This document shows positions 49,087 through 55,518 of a stretch of 55,518 nucleotides of DNA, piece by piece (the stretch's first letter is position 1; each line of letters starts with the position of its first letter). The position numbers and the translations under genes are program-made. The notes beneath the pieces are model-generated. The model was not told the origin of the DNA. It made no database searches and was given only the letters and a program-made list of their open reading frames with translations. The DNA comes from an uncultured Metabacillus sp. (GTDB taxonomy: Bacteria > Bacillota > Bacilli > Bacillales > Bacillaceae): contig NZ_CANNCR010000027.1 of assembly GCF_947503125.1 (NCBI RefSeq), forward strand, positions 1 to 55,518, read 5' to 3'.

Positions 49087-49165
49087 AAAATTTTATAGTT
49101 TCCTTTTGAAAAAGGATCTTCCTTCGAAGACCTAAGCTGTTTTTTCTAGTAAAAAATCTCTTAAT

Positions 49166-49729
49166 CTATCCCTTATATTTTGCAAAAACACAAGTATCCC
49201 TTAATTCCTGTGTTCCTGGTGATATTCCATCATTTTTTAGAATTCCTTCTAATGTAAACCCTAATCTCTCCGGTATCGCTCTGCTTCTGACATTATTTGA
49301 ATCACAGCGTCTCTCTAGCCTTCTTGCATTTAGTTTATGAAAAGCCAAATCGGTAATACCTTGAACCGCCTCTGTCATATAACCTTTTCCGCTATAACGA
49401 GTATCAATCCAGTAGTCAATTTCAAATTTGGGAATCGACCAATTGATTCGATGTAATCCAGACGAAGCCACAAATTCACCCGTTTCTTTTAAAAAGACGT
49501 GAAGGCGCAAATCGTCTCTTTTCAAAAAATTTATATGTGCCTCTCTGACGTTAAGCTCTACATCCTGTTCCGTTTGCTCGTATTGGGCAAATGGCATCCA
49601 CGGCTTTAATTCATTGATAGACGCTTGAATCGCGCGATATACCTCAGGGCCGTCCCCAGGCCTTGGCATCCGAATGAGTAATCGTTCTGTTTCAACTTTT
49701 TCAGGGACATCAATTAACAATGGATTCAA
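49166..49729 (-). CDS. GNAT acetyltransferase (RimJ/RimL type)
   Basis: A 187-residue GNAT protein. The N-terminus V-E-T-E-R-L-L-I-R-M-P-R-P-G-D (12-26) is typical of RimJ/RimL-like enzymes. G-L-H-R-I near 115 and the acetyl-CoA loop Y-S-G-K-G-Y-M-T-E-A (about 134-143) follow. R-R-C-D-S-N-N-V-R-S lies near 163 and R-L-G-F-T-L-E-G near 178. The usual N-x-x-S motif is present. Translation starts at TTG 49729, with GAGGTGAG upstream. It could acetylate a ribosomal protein N-terminus or a small amine; the substrate is not visible. Confidence 0.88.
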   Translation of the reverse strand: MNPLLIDVPEKVETERLLIRMPRPGDGPEVYRAIQASINELKPWMPFAQYEQTEQDVELNVREAHINFLKRDDLRLHVFLKETGEFVASSGLHRINWSIPKFEIDYWIDTRYSGKGYMTEAVQGITDLAFHKLNARRLERRCDSNNVRSRAIPERLGFTLEGILKNDGISPGTQELRDTCVFAKYKG

Positions 49730-49932
49730 GCCGATCTCACCTCATCATCTCATGTTACTGCTTCATTGAAAGCTTCAGTCAACTACTGGGTTTCCTATTT
49801 CAATTAAGACCATGTCTATTCCTAAAAAAGTGGATAGGACAATGATCAGTAATCCTGTTTCATCAACTTGAGATTGAACGAGTTTCAATACGAAAGACCG
49901 CCAAGAATAACGGTCTTCCTAAAACTTATAAA

Positions 49933-50514
49933 TTAATTATTACCTGTATCAGGCCCAGGTCCTGGATCAATCTTAAATGGAACTTGTTTTGTTGAAACTG
50001 TTTTAAACTCTTTTACTAGTTTATTATATTTTACATCATTTTCAATGAGAAGGTCACCGTATTCCGGAACAAGGGTATGGAAGTTCTGTTCTTTGTTGTG
50101 TTTCGTAACGAATAAATATTTTTTTCCTTCCTCTAAAAGCTTATCATGTTCAATAACGTACGTTTTCTTTTCTTCCTCATCATAGCCACCTTGCTGGTTG
50201 ACAACAATGGTACCAGTCAATTCGCCTTTAAGATTTTTCTTTACTTCAACAGCGAATTGCGTTTCGGGTAATGTGTTTAATTTTTTTGAGCCTTTTTTCT
50301 TTACAACTTTTCCAACAAATACATTGTCGGCCCAGCCAACTAATTGATTACGATCAGACAAATCAAGGGCAGAGGTTGTGTGGACAATAACCGTTTCTGG
50401 CTCTTGTTTGTTTTCAAGAGCTTGATCCTTAAATGAATTGGCATTAGCATAAGAAAAAATACCAACTAAGGCAAGGATGATGCCTGCTGTTATCATGAGA
50501 GCTTTTTTATTCAT
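49933..50514 (-). CDS. secreted paralogue of the anti-sigma ectodomain
   Basis: A 193-residue exported protein. Residues 1-26 form a signal peptide or N-terminal anchor, ending S-Y-A-N-A. Residues about 52-185 match the extracellular domain of the anti-sigma factor at 51260-51913 throughout: L-V-G-W-A-D-N-V-F-V-G-K-V, P-E-T-Q-F-A-V-E-V, K-G-E-L-T-G-T-I-V-V-N-Q-Q-G-G-Y-D, H-T-L-V-P-E-Y-G-D-L-L-I-E-N and V-P-F-K-I-D-P. It begins 15 bp after the protease stop, with GGGAGGGG upstream, so protease and paralogue are one operon. I infer a role as protease partner, inhibitor or soluble decoy for the sigma switch. The domain itself has no function I can name. Confidence 0.85.
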   Translation of the reverse strand: MNKKALMITAGIILALVGIFSYANANSFKDQALENKQEPETVIVHTTSALDLSDRNQLVGWADNVFVGKVVKKKGSKKLNTLPETQFAVEVKKNLKGELTGTIVVNQQGGYDEEEKKTYVIEHDKLLEEGKKYLFVTKHNKEQNFHTLVPEYGDLLIENDVKYNKLVKEFKTVSTKQVPFKIDPGPGPDTGNN

Positions 50515-50529
50515 TATCCTTTCCCCTCC

Positions 50530-51021
50530 CTACCATAAACTGCGGTAATCGCTTTTGTCATGTGATTGCGGTGTATGGGCCATGTCGCTGACATATTTGG
50601 CCATAACCTGACCTGAGTAACTGTGGGCAAGACCTAGCGCATGCCCCGTTTCATGAATGCCGACAATTTCTTCTTTACGATCCCCATAAGGCACCATATA
50701 TTTCTTGTTGAAATAGATTTCATCTGCACCTGATGTATTTGTATATAAACCAGCCCATGTTACGTCATTTCTGGTTGTGCTCATATATGTGACATCTTCA
50801 TAAACCCAAGAGTCGTCTGGGGCGATATTAATTCTGCCGACACTATTCCACTGACTGCGAGCATGACTGATCGCATTATTGTAGCCAGTCTCGTCACCAT
50901 AACGAATTTCTCCATCATCAACAGAGTCATAACCTAAAAAGTGAGCCTTCGTACTAGTTGGAACTAGCAGCATCGTAAAAACTAAAGCACCAATGACAAG
51001 GGTGTACAGCTTTGCCTTCAT
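50530..51021 (-). CDS. secreted matrixin-type zinc metalloprotease
   Basis: A 163-residue small metalloprotease. A signal peptide (1-26) ends P-T-S-T-K-A. The zinc-binding motif H-E-T-G-H-A-L-G-L-A-H (113-123) is a perfect HExxHxxGxxH metzincin signature, and Q-V-M-A-K-Y at 128-133 gives the Met-turn. The mature domain is only about 137 residues with no propeptide or C-terminal domain, close to a minimal matrixin. ATG 51021 follows AGGAGAGGG; the longer frame to 51069 is not expected to be used. It is co-transcribed with the secreted ectodomain paralogue and lies just downstream of the sigma/anti-sigma pair. Confidence 0.92.
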   Translation of the reverse strand: MKAKLYTLVIGALVFTMLLVPTSTKAHFLGYDSVDDGEIRYGDETGYNNAISHARSQWNSVGRINIAPDDSWVYEDVTYMSTTRNDVTWAGLYTNTSGADEIYFNKKYMVPYGDRKEEIVGIHETGHALGLAHSYSGQVMAKYVSDMAHTPQSHDKSDYRSLW

Positions 51022-51218
51022 TTCATCCCTCTCCTTTTGATCATTTTTGTATGCTTTTAGTGATAACAAGAAACTGAAAACTATGTAAAATAATTCCCTC
51101 TCTTTTTATCACCTGTTTACAGTATTCAAAAATTTCATCACATATCCTGATTAATTGTAAAATATTGAAAAATAAGGATAATATCTCAAAATGTCCAAAT
51201 TTTGTAGTGCTTTTTACA

Positions 51219-51254
51219 TAAAAAAACAGTCCAACCAAAGAAGCTGGACTGTTT
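51219..51254 (-). terminator. intrinsic terminator after the anti-sigma gene
   Basis: AAACAGTCCA and TGGACTGTTT form a ten-bp stem with a long T-run on the minus strand, six bp past the anti-sigma stop. The protease operon downstream therefore needs its own promoter in 51022-51218. Confidence 0.85.
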
Positions 51255-51259
51255 GCTTT

Positions 51260-51913
51260 TCAAGGCTCAATCTTATAAGGAATTTGATTTTCATACGCTT
51301 TTTTATAGGTTTCGATTAACTCTTTCTGCTTCTCCTCATTTTCTATTAATACATCACCATAAGCAGGCACCAACGTATGCCAATTCTCTGATTCAAGGTA
51401 TTTTGTTGCAAACAAATAAGTTTTTCCAGGCTTTATGAGGGAATCTCCATTTATAACCGTTAATTGATTTCCATCATAGCCGCCATTCTGATTGATGATA
51501 ATGGTTCCGTTTAAATCACCTTTAATCGTTTCGAGCACCTTTACGTTGAATTGGGTTTCTGGAAACCCGCTGATTTTCTTTGTCCCAGCTTGTTCGATGA
51601 CTTTACCAATAAATACATGATCGGCATAACCTACCAGTTTACGAGGATCACTTACATCTACTTCATAACCCACATCCATGTTTATAATTTCTGTTTCCGA
51701 TGGTTGATTGACCATGTAATAAGTTCCAGTAAATAATCCAATCATCAATATTGCAGCCGATATCAAATAAGAGATACTATATTTTATCCTTTTTGAGTTT
51801 TTCCGTGGTAAATTTGCAAGTGTTTGATCGATTTTAGTAGAAATAGAATCTGGTACCTCAATTTTAAGGTGCTCCTCTTTTAATCTGGATAATTGCTCAT
51901 CAAGCTTGTTCAT
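51260..51913 (-). CDS. membrane anti-sigma factor with duplicated ectodomain
   Basis: A 217-residue single-pass protein. The cytoplasmic part (1-45) is short and charged. A membrane helix spans about 46-68 (S-I-S-Y-L-I-S-A-A-I-L-M-I-G-L-F). The outside domain (about 80-217) shares its whole length with the secreted protein at 49933-50514. The gene overlaps the end of the ECF sigma gene by 14 bp, so the pair is translationally coupled, which is the classical sigma/anti-sigma arrangement. There is no HxxxCxxC zinc anti-sigma motif. Release of the sigma factor by proteolysis of the ectodomain is inferred by analogy with SigW-RsiW. Confidence 0.82.
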   Translation of the reverse strand: MNKLDEQLSRLKEEHLKIEVPDSISTKIDQTLANLPRKNSKRIKYSISYLISAAILMIGLFTGTYYMVNQPSETEIINMDVGYEVDVSDPRKLVGYADHVFIGKVIEQAGTKKISGFPETQFNVKVLETIKGDLNGTIIINQNGGYDGNQLTVINGDSLIKPGKTYLFATKYLESENWHTLVPAYGDVLIENEEKQKELIETYKKAYENQIPYKIEP

Positions 51914-52430
51914 GTATATCCACTCCTTTCTCCGAACTCAAGGATTTTTCCAACTGTTTCTTTGCACGGTGAAGTCTTGTTTTGACAGTCCCTACGGGTA
52001 TATCCACAATATCAGAAATTTCCTTTATAGATAAATCTTCGAAATAAAATAAAACAATAACGGTACGTAATTCATTTGACAGTTTGTTGACGGCATCCCG
52101 TATTTCAACATGGTGGTAATCCTTTTCAACCCTAGGATAATCCTCCCACGTATCAGTTGGAATCACTCGCTTCTTCTTTCGTAAAATCGCATAGCACTCG
52201 TTTATGAGAATACGTATGATCCAAGTTTTGAAATAATCTGGTTCTCTTAAGGTTTTGATTGAATCAAACGCCTTTAAAATCGTTTCTTGAATCGAATCTT
52301 CGCATTCAACCTCTGATCTTAAAATAGATAAAGAGATACGATACAATTGTGCTTGATGACTTTTTATCAGCTGGCTAAATGCTTCTTTATCACCTTTTTG
52401 CGCCCTTATGACGTTATTATAGTCTGACAA
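51900..52430 (-). CDS. ECF-type RNA polymerase sigma factor
   Basis: An extracytoplasmic-function sigma-70 factor of about 176 residues. Region 2 has D-K-E-A-F-S-Q-L-I near 15, Y-R-I-S-L-S-I-L, and C-E-D-S-I-Q-E-T-I-L-K-A-F near 43. W-I-I-R-I-L-I-N-E-C-Y near 70 ends that part. Region 4 has L-S-I-K-E-I-S-D-I-V-D-I-P-V-G-T-V-K-T-R-L-H-R-A near 130-153. Two consecutive TTG codons (52433 and 52430) are possible starts, and the second is better spaced from GGAGG. I could not find a matching ECF promoter with certainty upstream of this gene or of the protease operon. Confidence 0.93.
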   Translation of the reverse strand: MSDYNNVIRAQKGDKEAFSQLIKSHQAQLYRISLSILRSEVECEDSIQETILKAFDSIKTLREPDYFKTWIIRILINECYAILRKKKRVIPTDTWEDYPRVEKDYHHVEIRDAVNKLSNELRTVIVLFYFEDLSIKEISDIVDIPVGTVKTRLHRAKKQLEKSLSSEKGVDIHEQA

Positions 52431-52570
52431 CAAGAACCCTCCCTTCTGTTCCTACACGTTAGATAATGCAAACACCTTAAAAGTTCATCTTAATTTAAAA
52501 AATTTTTTTAAGTTAGTTACTCTTATAATAGGATAAAATTTCCTCACAGAGGCTTTTTTATATCTTAAAA

Positions 52571-52597
52571 AGAGCGCTGATGCATAATCAGCGCTCT
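52571..52597 (-). terminator. intrinsic terminator after the VOC gene
   Basis: AGAGCGCTGAT and ATCAGCGCTCT form a perfect 11-bp stem with a short loop, followed by TTTTT on the minus strand, four bp past the VOC stop. Confidence 0.85.
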
Positions 52598-52601
52598 CAC
52601 T

Positions 52602-52964
52602 TTACATTTCTTTTATCATCTCTACTCGGTTACCGAAAGGATCTCTAAATTCAAAGCGTTCATAACTAGGGATCGGAACAGAGTCGATTATTTCTATATG
52701 ATGTTTCTCTAATACTCTTCTCCAATATGACACATCTTCTACTTCGTAGGCTAAATGGGCTTTTGTTGTGAATCGATCAAAGCCTTCTTCTGTTCCTACA
52801 TGTACCTCAAGATTCCCAACTTGCAGCCAAAACCCTCCTCTTCCTTTAAGGGAGTCCGGCTTTTCAATTTCCTTTAATCCTAGGATACGAAAATAAAAAT
52901 TCTTCCCTTCTTCCTCAGCACCTTTTGGAATCGTGATTTGTGCTTGATGCAATCCGATGATCAT
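52602..52964 (-). CDS. VOC-superfamily (glyoxalase-like) protein
   Basis: A 120-residue vicinal-oxygen-chelate protein with two beta-alpha-beta modules. The start H-Q-A-Q-I-T-I-P, the F-Y-F-R-I-L-G-L-K-E region and the closing F-R-D-P-F-G-N-R-V-E near 107-116 are typical. A possible metal set is His 6, His 55 or 69, and Glu 116. It may be a glyoxalase or a fosfomycin/bleomycin-resistance-type enzyme, but nothing here singles out a substrate. It is monocistronic with its own terminator. Confidence 0.87.
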   Translation of the reverse strand: MIIGLHQAQITIPKGAEEEGKNFYFRILGLKEIEKPDSLKGRGGFWLQVGNLEVHVGTEEGFDRFTTKAHLAYEVEDVSYWRRVLEKHHIEIIDSVPIPSYERFEFRDPFGNRVEMIKEM

Positions 52965-53038
52965 TTACATTCCCCCATTTTAAATTAACTCCATTATAAC
53001 CCATTTAGAATTAACAGGAGGGTCATTGGATTGTAATG

Positions 53039-53971
53039 TTACAAAAGATAGCTTATAAATAAGCCAATTGAGAGCAGAAAGCCAAAAATGGTATTCGTTT
53101 GGCCAGTTGCTTTCATCGCCATCACCATATTCAATGGATTATCTCTGCGTACAAACCCCTGTATAGCCTGAATCGGCTTTGGGATACTCAGGAAAATAAG
53201 AAACAGCCACGGACTTATATTCGTCGTAATGACTAAACCTGTAATCCATACATAAGCCAGAACAAATAAAAATGCCAAGAAATAAATGGCTCTTTTTTGT
53301 CCCATCAAAATCGCTAGCGTCTTGCGTCCGCCCTTTATATCCTCTTCTATATCACGAATGTTGTTCGAGAGATTGATAGCACCAACAAGAATCGCAATCG
53401 GAATGGAGATTAAAATACTTTGTGTATTGATCATGCCTGTTTGAATAAAGAAAGAAATCAGTACGAAAAATGAACCCATGCAAATCCCTGCAAATAGTTC
53501 TCCAAAAGGTGTATACGCAATTGGATAAGGTCCTCCTGTGTACAGGTATCCAATCGCCATACCTCCAAGTCCAACCACAGCCAACCACCAGCTGCTATTG
53601 CTGCAAATATAGACGCCTAGCAATAATGCAATTCCGTATGAAGCTAACGCTAATTGCAGCACCGTCTTTGGCTGCATCCCGTGACGTACGATCGCTCCTC
53701 CAATACCTACAGAGTCTTCCGTATCAAGCCCGCGTTTAAAGTCATAATATTCATTAAACAAATTCGTAGCAATTTGAATAAAAAGACAAGAAAAAAGCAT
53801 CGCAATAAAAAGCCAAATATCTATCTCCGCATAAAACATCGCTAAAACCGTTCCAATTAAGACAGGTACAAATGAAGCCGTTAATGTATGAGGACGAGTT
53901 AATTGCCATAATACTTTTCCTGTACTATGTTCTCCTGTATGTTTATGATTTTTTAATTTCTCCTGACTCAT
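53039..53971 (-). CDS. menA: 1,4-dihydroxy-2-naphthoate polyprenyltransferase
   Basis: MenA, 310 residues, an integral membrane UbiA-type prenyltransferase that attaches the isoprenoid tail in menaquinone synthesis. The first Asp-rich motif is N-E-Y-Y-D-F-K-R-G-L-D-T-E-D (about 77-90). The second is N-N-I-R-D-I-E-E-D near 202. L-T-R-P-H-T-L near 26 begins the fold, and about eight or nine helices are visible. ATG 53971 (M-S-Q-E-K-L-K-N) follows AAAGGAAAAG and is preferred over the frame start at 54013. No other men gene is in the window. Confidence 0.94.
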   Translation of the reverse strand: MSQEKLKNHKHTGEHSTGKVLWQLTRPHTLTASFVPVLIGTVLAMFYAEIDIWLFIAMLFSCLFIQIATNLFNEYYDFKRGLDTEDSVGIGGAIVRHGMQPKTVLQLALASYGIALLLGVYICSNSSWWLAVVGLGGMAIGYLYTGGPYPIAYTPFGELFAGICMGSFFVLISFFIQTGMINTQSILISIPIAILVGAINLSNNIRDIEEDIKGGRKTLAILMGQKRAIYFLAFLFVLAYVWITGLVITTNISPWLFLIFLSIPKPIQAIQGFVRRDNPLNMVMAMKATGQTNTIFGFLLSIGLFISYLL

Positions 53972-54084
53972 TAATCTTTTCCTTTCTATAAAAATAAATC
54001 TAACTGACTTCATTATACCTGTATGTTCATTAAAAAAGAAGATATTGCCGCAAAGCTAAGAATAGCAAAACTTTGGGACTATCC

Positions 54085-54290
54085 CTGAGTTCTTTGGGAT
54101 TGAACCACGGCTCCTCTTTTTTGAACCACTTCTCTCATTAATTGATCCGCTTCTCTTTTTTATTGAACCACTTACCGATTTTTTGAACCATTCACCTGTT
54201 CTGCGACCACTTATTCTGTTGATTGAACCACTCTTCTCATTAATTGAACCTGAACCACTCCTCTGTTCTGTGACTACTCATTCTCCTACT
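54085..54290. repeat. degenerate ~20-bp tandem array, core TTGAACCACTT
   Basis: The gap upstream of menA (53972-54365) has no gene. It contains about nine or ten units of TTGAACCACTT or variants, near 54099, 54121, 54142, 54163, 54182, 54203, 54222, 54243, 54250 and 54270. They are mostly 19-22 bp apart with pyrimidine-rich spacers such as CTCTCATTAA. The units are not palindromic and no frame runs through them. Confidence 0.75.
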
Positions 54291-54365
54291 TAAACGACAT
54301 TTCATGTTATATTTTCTTCCCCCTTCTCATATTGAAAAAGTAGAAAATTGAAAGGGCTGGTTGTT

Positions 54366-55082
54366 ATGAGGACAAATTATCGAAGGTGGTCAGAGTATCC
54401 TTATCAAGGAGAGCAAACCCCGCCTAAGGCTTATCAGGCTCCCGCTTATTTTCCGATGTTTTTTATTAAGAGACAAGGAAAAAATATATTTCTTGATCCC
54501 TTTGGGCAACGGATTCATTGGCAAATTAAACATCCTCTTGAGATTGATTGGGGTAAGGAGTTATCGATTGTTGAACAAACTTTAGCATCGTTAACACCTC
54601 AGCAAATCCGCCTCGCACAATACTGGGGAACGGTCGAAGCAACGGAGAACATGATACCAATGATTTTCAGCTTTGCAAAAAAATACCGGCTAGGCTCTCC
54701 GCATCTTGCCAGAGCACTTGGATATTTTCATGCTGCTGTTAATGATGCCTTTGTGATGTCCTGGTATTTTAAGTATCTTTGGGATGTGGCACGACCGAAT
54801 CAATATGGCAGGAACCTTTCTCCTGTATTGACAACACCGCGTTTTCCAGCCTACCCTTCTGCACACGCCACTGTTGCAGGATCTGCTGAGTCGATCTTAA
54901 GCTATTTCTTCCCGCCAGAGGCCGAAAATATTAAAAAGGTGATGGAAGGATGCGCCCTGTCACGTTTGTACGCCGGTGTTCATTTTAAAATAGATAATGA
55001 TGAAGGATTAAGATTAGGCAGGCAACTTGGGAATATCGTTGTACGCCTTTTAAGGACACAAAATGTAAATGATGCTTTATGA
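54366..55082 (+). CDS. PAP2 / vanadium haloperoxidase-like protein
   Basis: A 238-residue soluble protein of the vanadium-dependent haloperoxidase/acid phosphatase superfamily. All three phosphate/vanadate motifs are complete: K-Y-L-W-D-V-A-R-P (KX6RP) near 141, Y-P-S-A-H (PSxH) near 163, and S-R-L-Y-A-G-V-H-F-K-I-D (SRX5HX3D) near 205. No signal peptide or membrane helix is visible, unlike lipid-phosphate PAP2 enzymes, which favours the haloperoxidase-like or soluble phosphatase branch. ATG 54366 has AAAGGG upstream; a TTG at 54348 overlaps it. Bacillus relatives are found as uncharacterised haloperoxidase-like proteins. Confidence 0.85.
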   Translation: MRTNYRRWSEYPYQGEQTPPKAYQAPAYFPMFFIKRQGKNIFLDPFGQRIHWQIKHPLEIDWGKELSIVEQTLASLTPQQIRLAQYWGTVEATENMIPMIFSFAKKYRLGSPHLARALGYFHAAVNDAFVMSWYFKYLWDVARPNQYGRNLSPVLTTPRFPAYPSAHATVAGSAESILSYFFPPEAENIKKVMEGCALSRLYAGVHFKIDNDEGLRLGRQLGNIVVRLLRTQNVNDAL

Positions 55083-55205
55083 ACAAAAGTGCAAGCGCCT
55101 CGTTCAGCCTAGGGCAAATAAGACGATTTAGAATAGAAGGCGATCTTTGCCTTCAATTCTAAATTGCCTAGACCCTAGAGGGGCTAGGCGCTGGAGTTGG
55201 ATGTC
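55083..55205 (+). repeat. dispersed palindromic repeat, copy F
   Basis: ACAAAAGTGCAAGCGCCTCG...GGGGCTAGGCGCTGGAGTTGG, with hairpin GATTTAGAAT-a-GAAGGC / GCCTTC-A-ATTCTAAATT. It begins right after the stop of the haloperoxidase-like gene. The rest of the gap to 55451 is A/T-rich with no other signal. Confidence 0.85.
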
Positions 55206-55451
55206 GAAGCGCTTATCCACAGTTCAAGAAATTTATAATTTCCTGGCAGAGAAAAACCGAGAAAATGGAACAGCCCATTTTCTCTCCCCTCTTCTTCCCA
55301 CTTCTTCCCTAAAGAAATTTACAAAAACCAAATTATTTTCACAAAATCTTTACTTGACATCTACCTGACACATTTCACCTTTAGACTAACTATTGTGTTA
55401 ATCAACTAATTGATTACTATCTCCTTTAAAAAGGAGGTTTATAAGTCTGAA

Positions 55452-55518
55452 ATGAATACTCTGGGCACCCAGTTAAAAAATGGGCATAGCAAAACAAGCC
55501 ATCGATCGATGACTCAAC
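55452..55518 (+). CDS. 5' end of an unidentified gene, cut by the window end
   Basis: An ATG at 55452 opens a frame of 22 codons (M-N-T-L-G-T-Q-L-K-N-G-H-S-K-T-S...) that stays open to the window edge. AAGGAGG lies upstream, but with a 14-base spacing, so the start may be mis-set. Too short to assign. Confidence 0.4.
   Translation, partial: MNTLGTQLKNGHSKTSHRSMTQ

Noticed and set aside
52441-52520. Possible ECF autoregulatory promoter (TGAACTTTT ... CGTGTA) upstream of the sigma gene
   Set aside because: The spacing between the two boxes is about 24 bp, far beyond the 15-17 bp of ECF promoters, so I do not call it.
54085-54290. 20-bp arrays considered as CRISPR
   Set aside because: Units are degenerate, cores are only 9-11 bp, the spacers are shorter than any CRISPR spacer, and no cas gene is present.
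55370-55518. Window end considered as a riboswitch (GGGCA...CAAAACAAGCC resembles part of a GEMM core)
   Set aside because: The conserved c-di-GMP-I tetraloop/receptor parts are missing and an open frame with an upstream AAGGAGG explains the sequence better.

Overview
The window comes from the chromosome of a low-GC Gram-positive spore-former of the Bacillaceae. The evidence is an ssrA-smpB-rnr-est-secG block, the cggR-gapA-pgk-tpiA-gpmI-eno glycolytic block, a CggR operator, a CtsR-controlled clpP, crh (HPr-like with Gln), the rapZ-yvcK-whiA-crh order and a tRNA-Arg(CCG) next to clpP. I cannot name the species.

Layout. (1) 1-6.15 kb is an AT-rich accessory region ending at the 3' end of the tmRNA gene. 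It carries a four-gene minus-strand operon that looks like an ABC-three-component (ABC-3C) conflict system: REase-like protein, winged-helix middle component, Rad50/SMC-like ATPase with a zinc hook, and a SMEK-like protein. Behind it are a broken PemK/MazF toxin gene and non-coding or decayed DNA. (2) 6.18-11.3 kb holds ssrA, interrupted in its T-loop by a 279-nt group I intron, then smpB, rnr, a carboxylesterase and secG. (3) 12-15.1 kb is a GntR-controlled CoA-transferase/HMG-CoA-lyase operon. (4) 15.2-26.4 kb is a catabolic island: aldehyde dehydrogenase, Zn-dependent dehydrogenase, ThDP enzyme, TIM-barrel isomerase, MFS carrier, a type I dehydroquinate dehydratase, an orphan membrane protein, a shikimate-kinase-like protein and a LacI regulator. 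Four copies of a 16-bp palindrome and a perfect cre site sit at its divergent promoter region. (5) 26.9-36.1 kb is glycolysis plus sigma-54. (6) 36.6-48.8 kb holds a GGDEF/EAL protein, tRNA-Arg, clpP, crh-whiA-yvcK-rapZ-nudix, trxB, a TPR protein and small genes. (7) 49.2-55.5 kb holds an acetyltransferase, a metalloprotease/ECF-sigma module, a VOC protein, menA, a PAP2/haloperoxidase-like protein and the start of another gene.

How genes work together. The ECF sigma factor and its membrane anti-sigma factor are followed by a secreted matrixin-type protease co-transcribed with a secreted protein that is a paralogue of the anti-sigma ectodomain. This suggests an extracytoplasmic signalling circuit I do not recognise. 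The catabolic island looks like one LacI/CcpA-controlled regulon for an unknown, possibly carbocyclic, substrate.

Non-coding structure is rich. A dispersed ~130-bp imperfect palindrome occurs six times plus a truncated copy, and its hairpin arms co-vary between copies. Three intergenic gaps are filled by degenerate arrays of ~20-21-bp units, each gap with its own core word. All functional statements come from reading the sequence and from recall of families; no database search was run.
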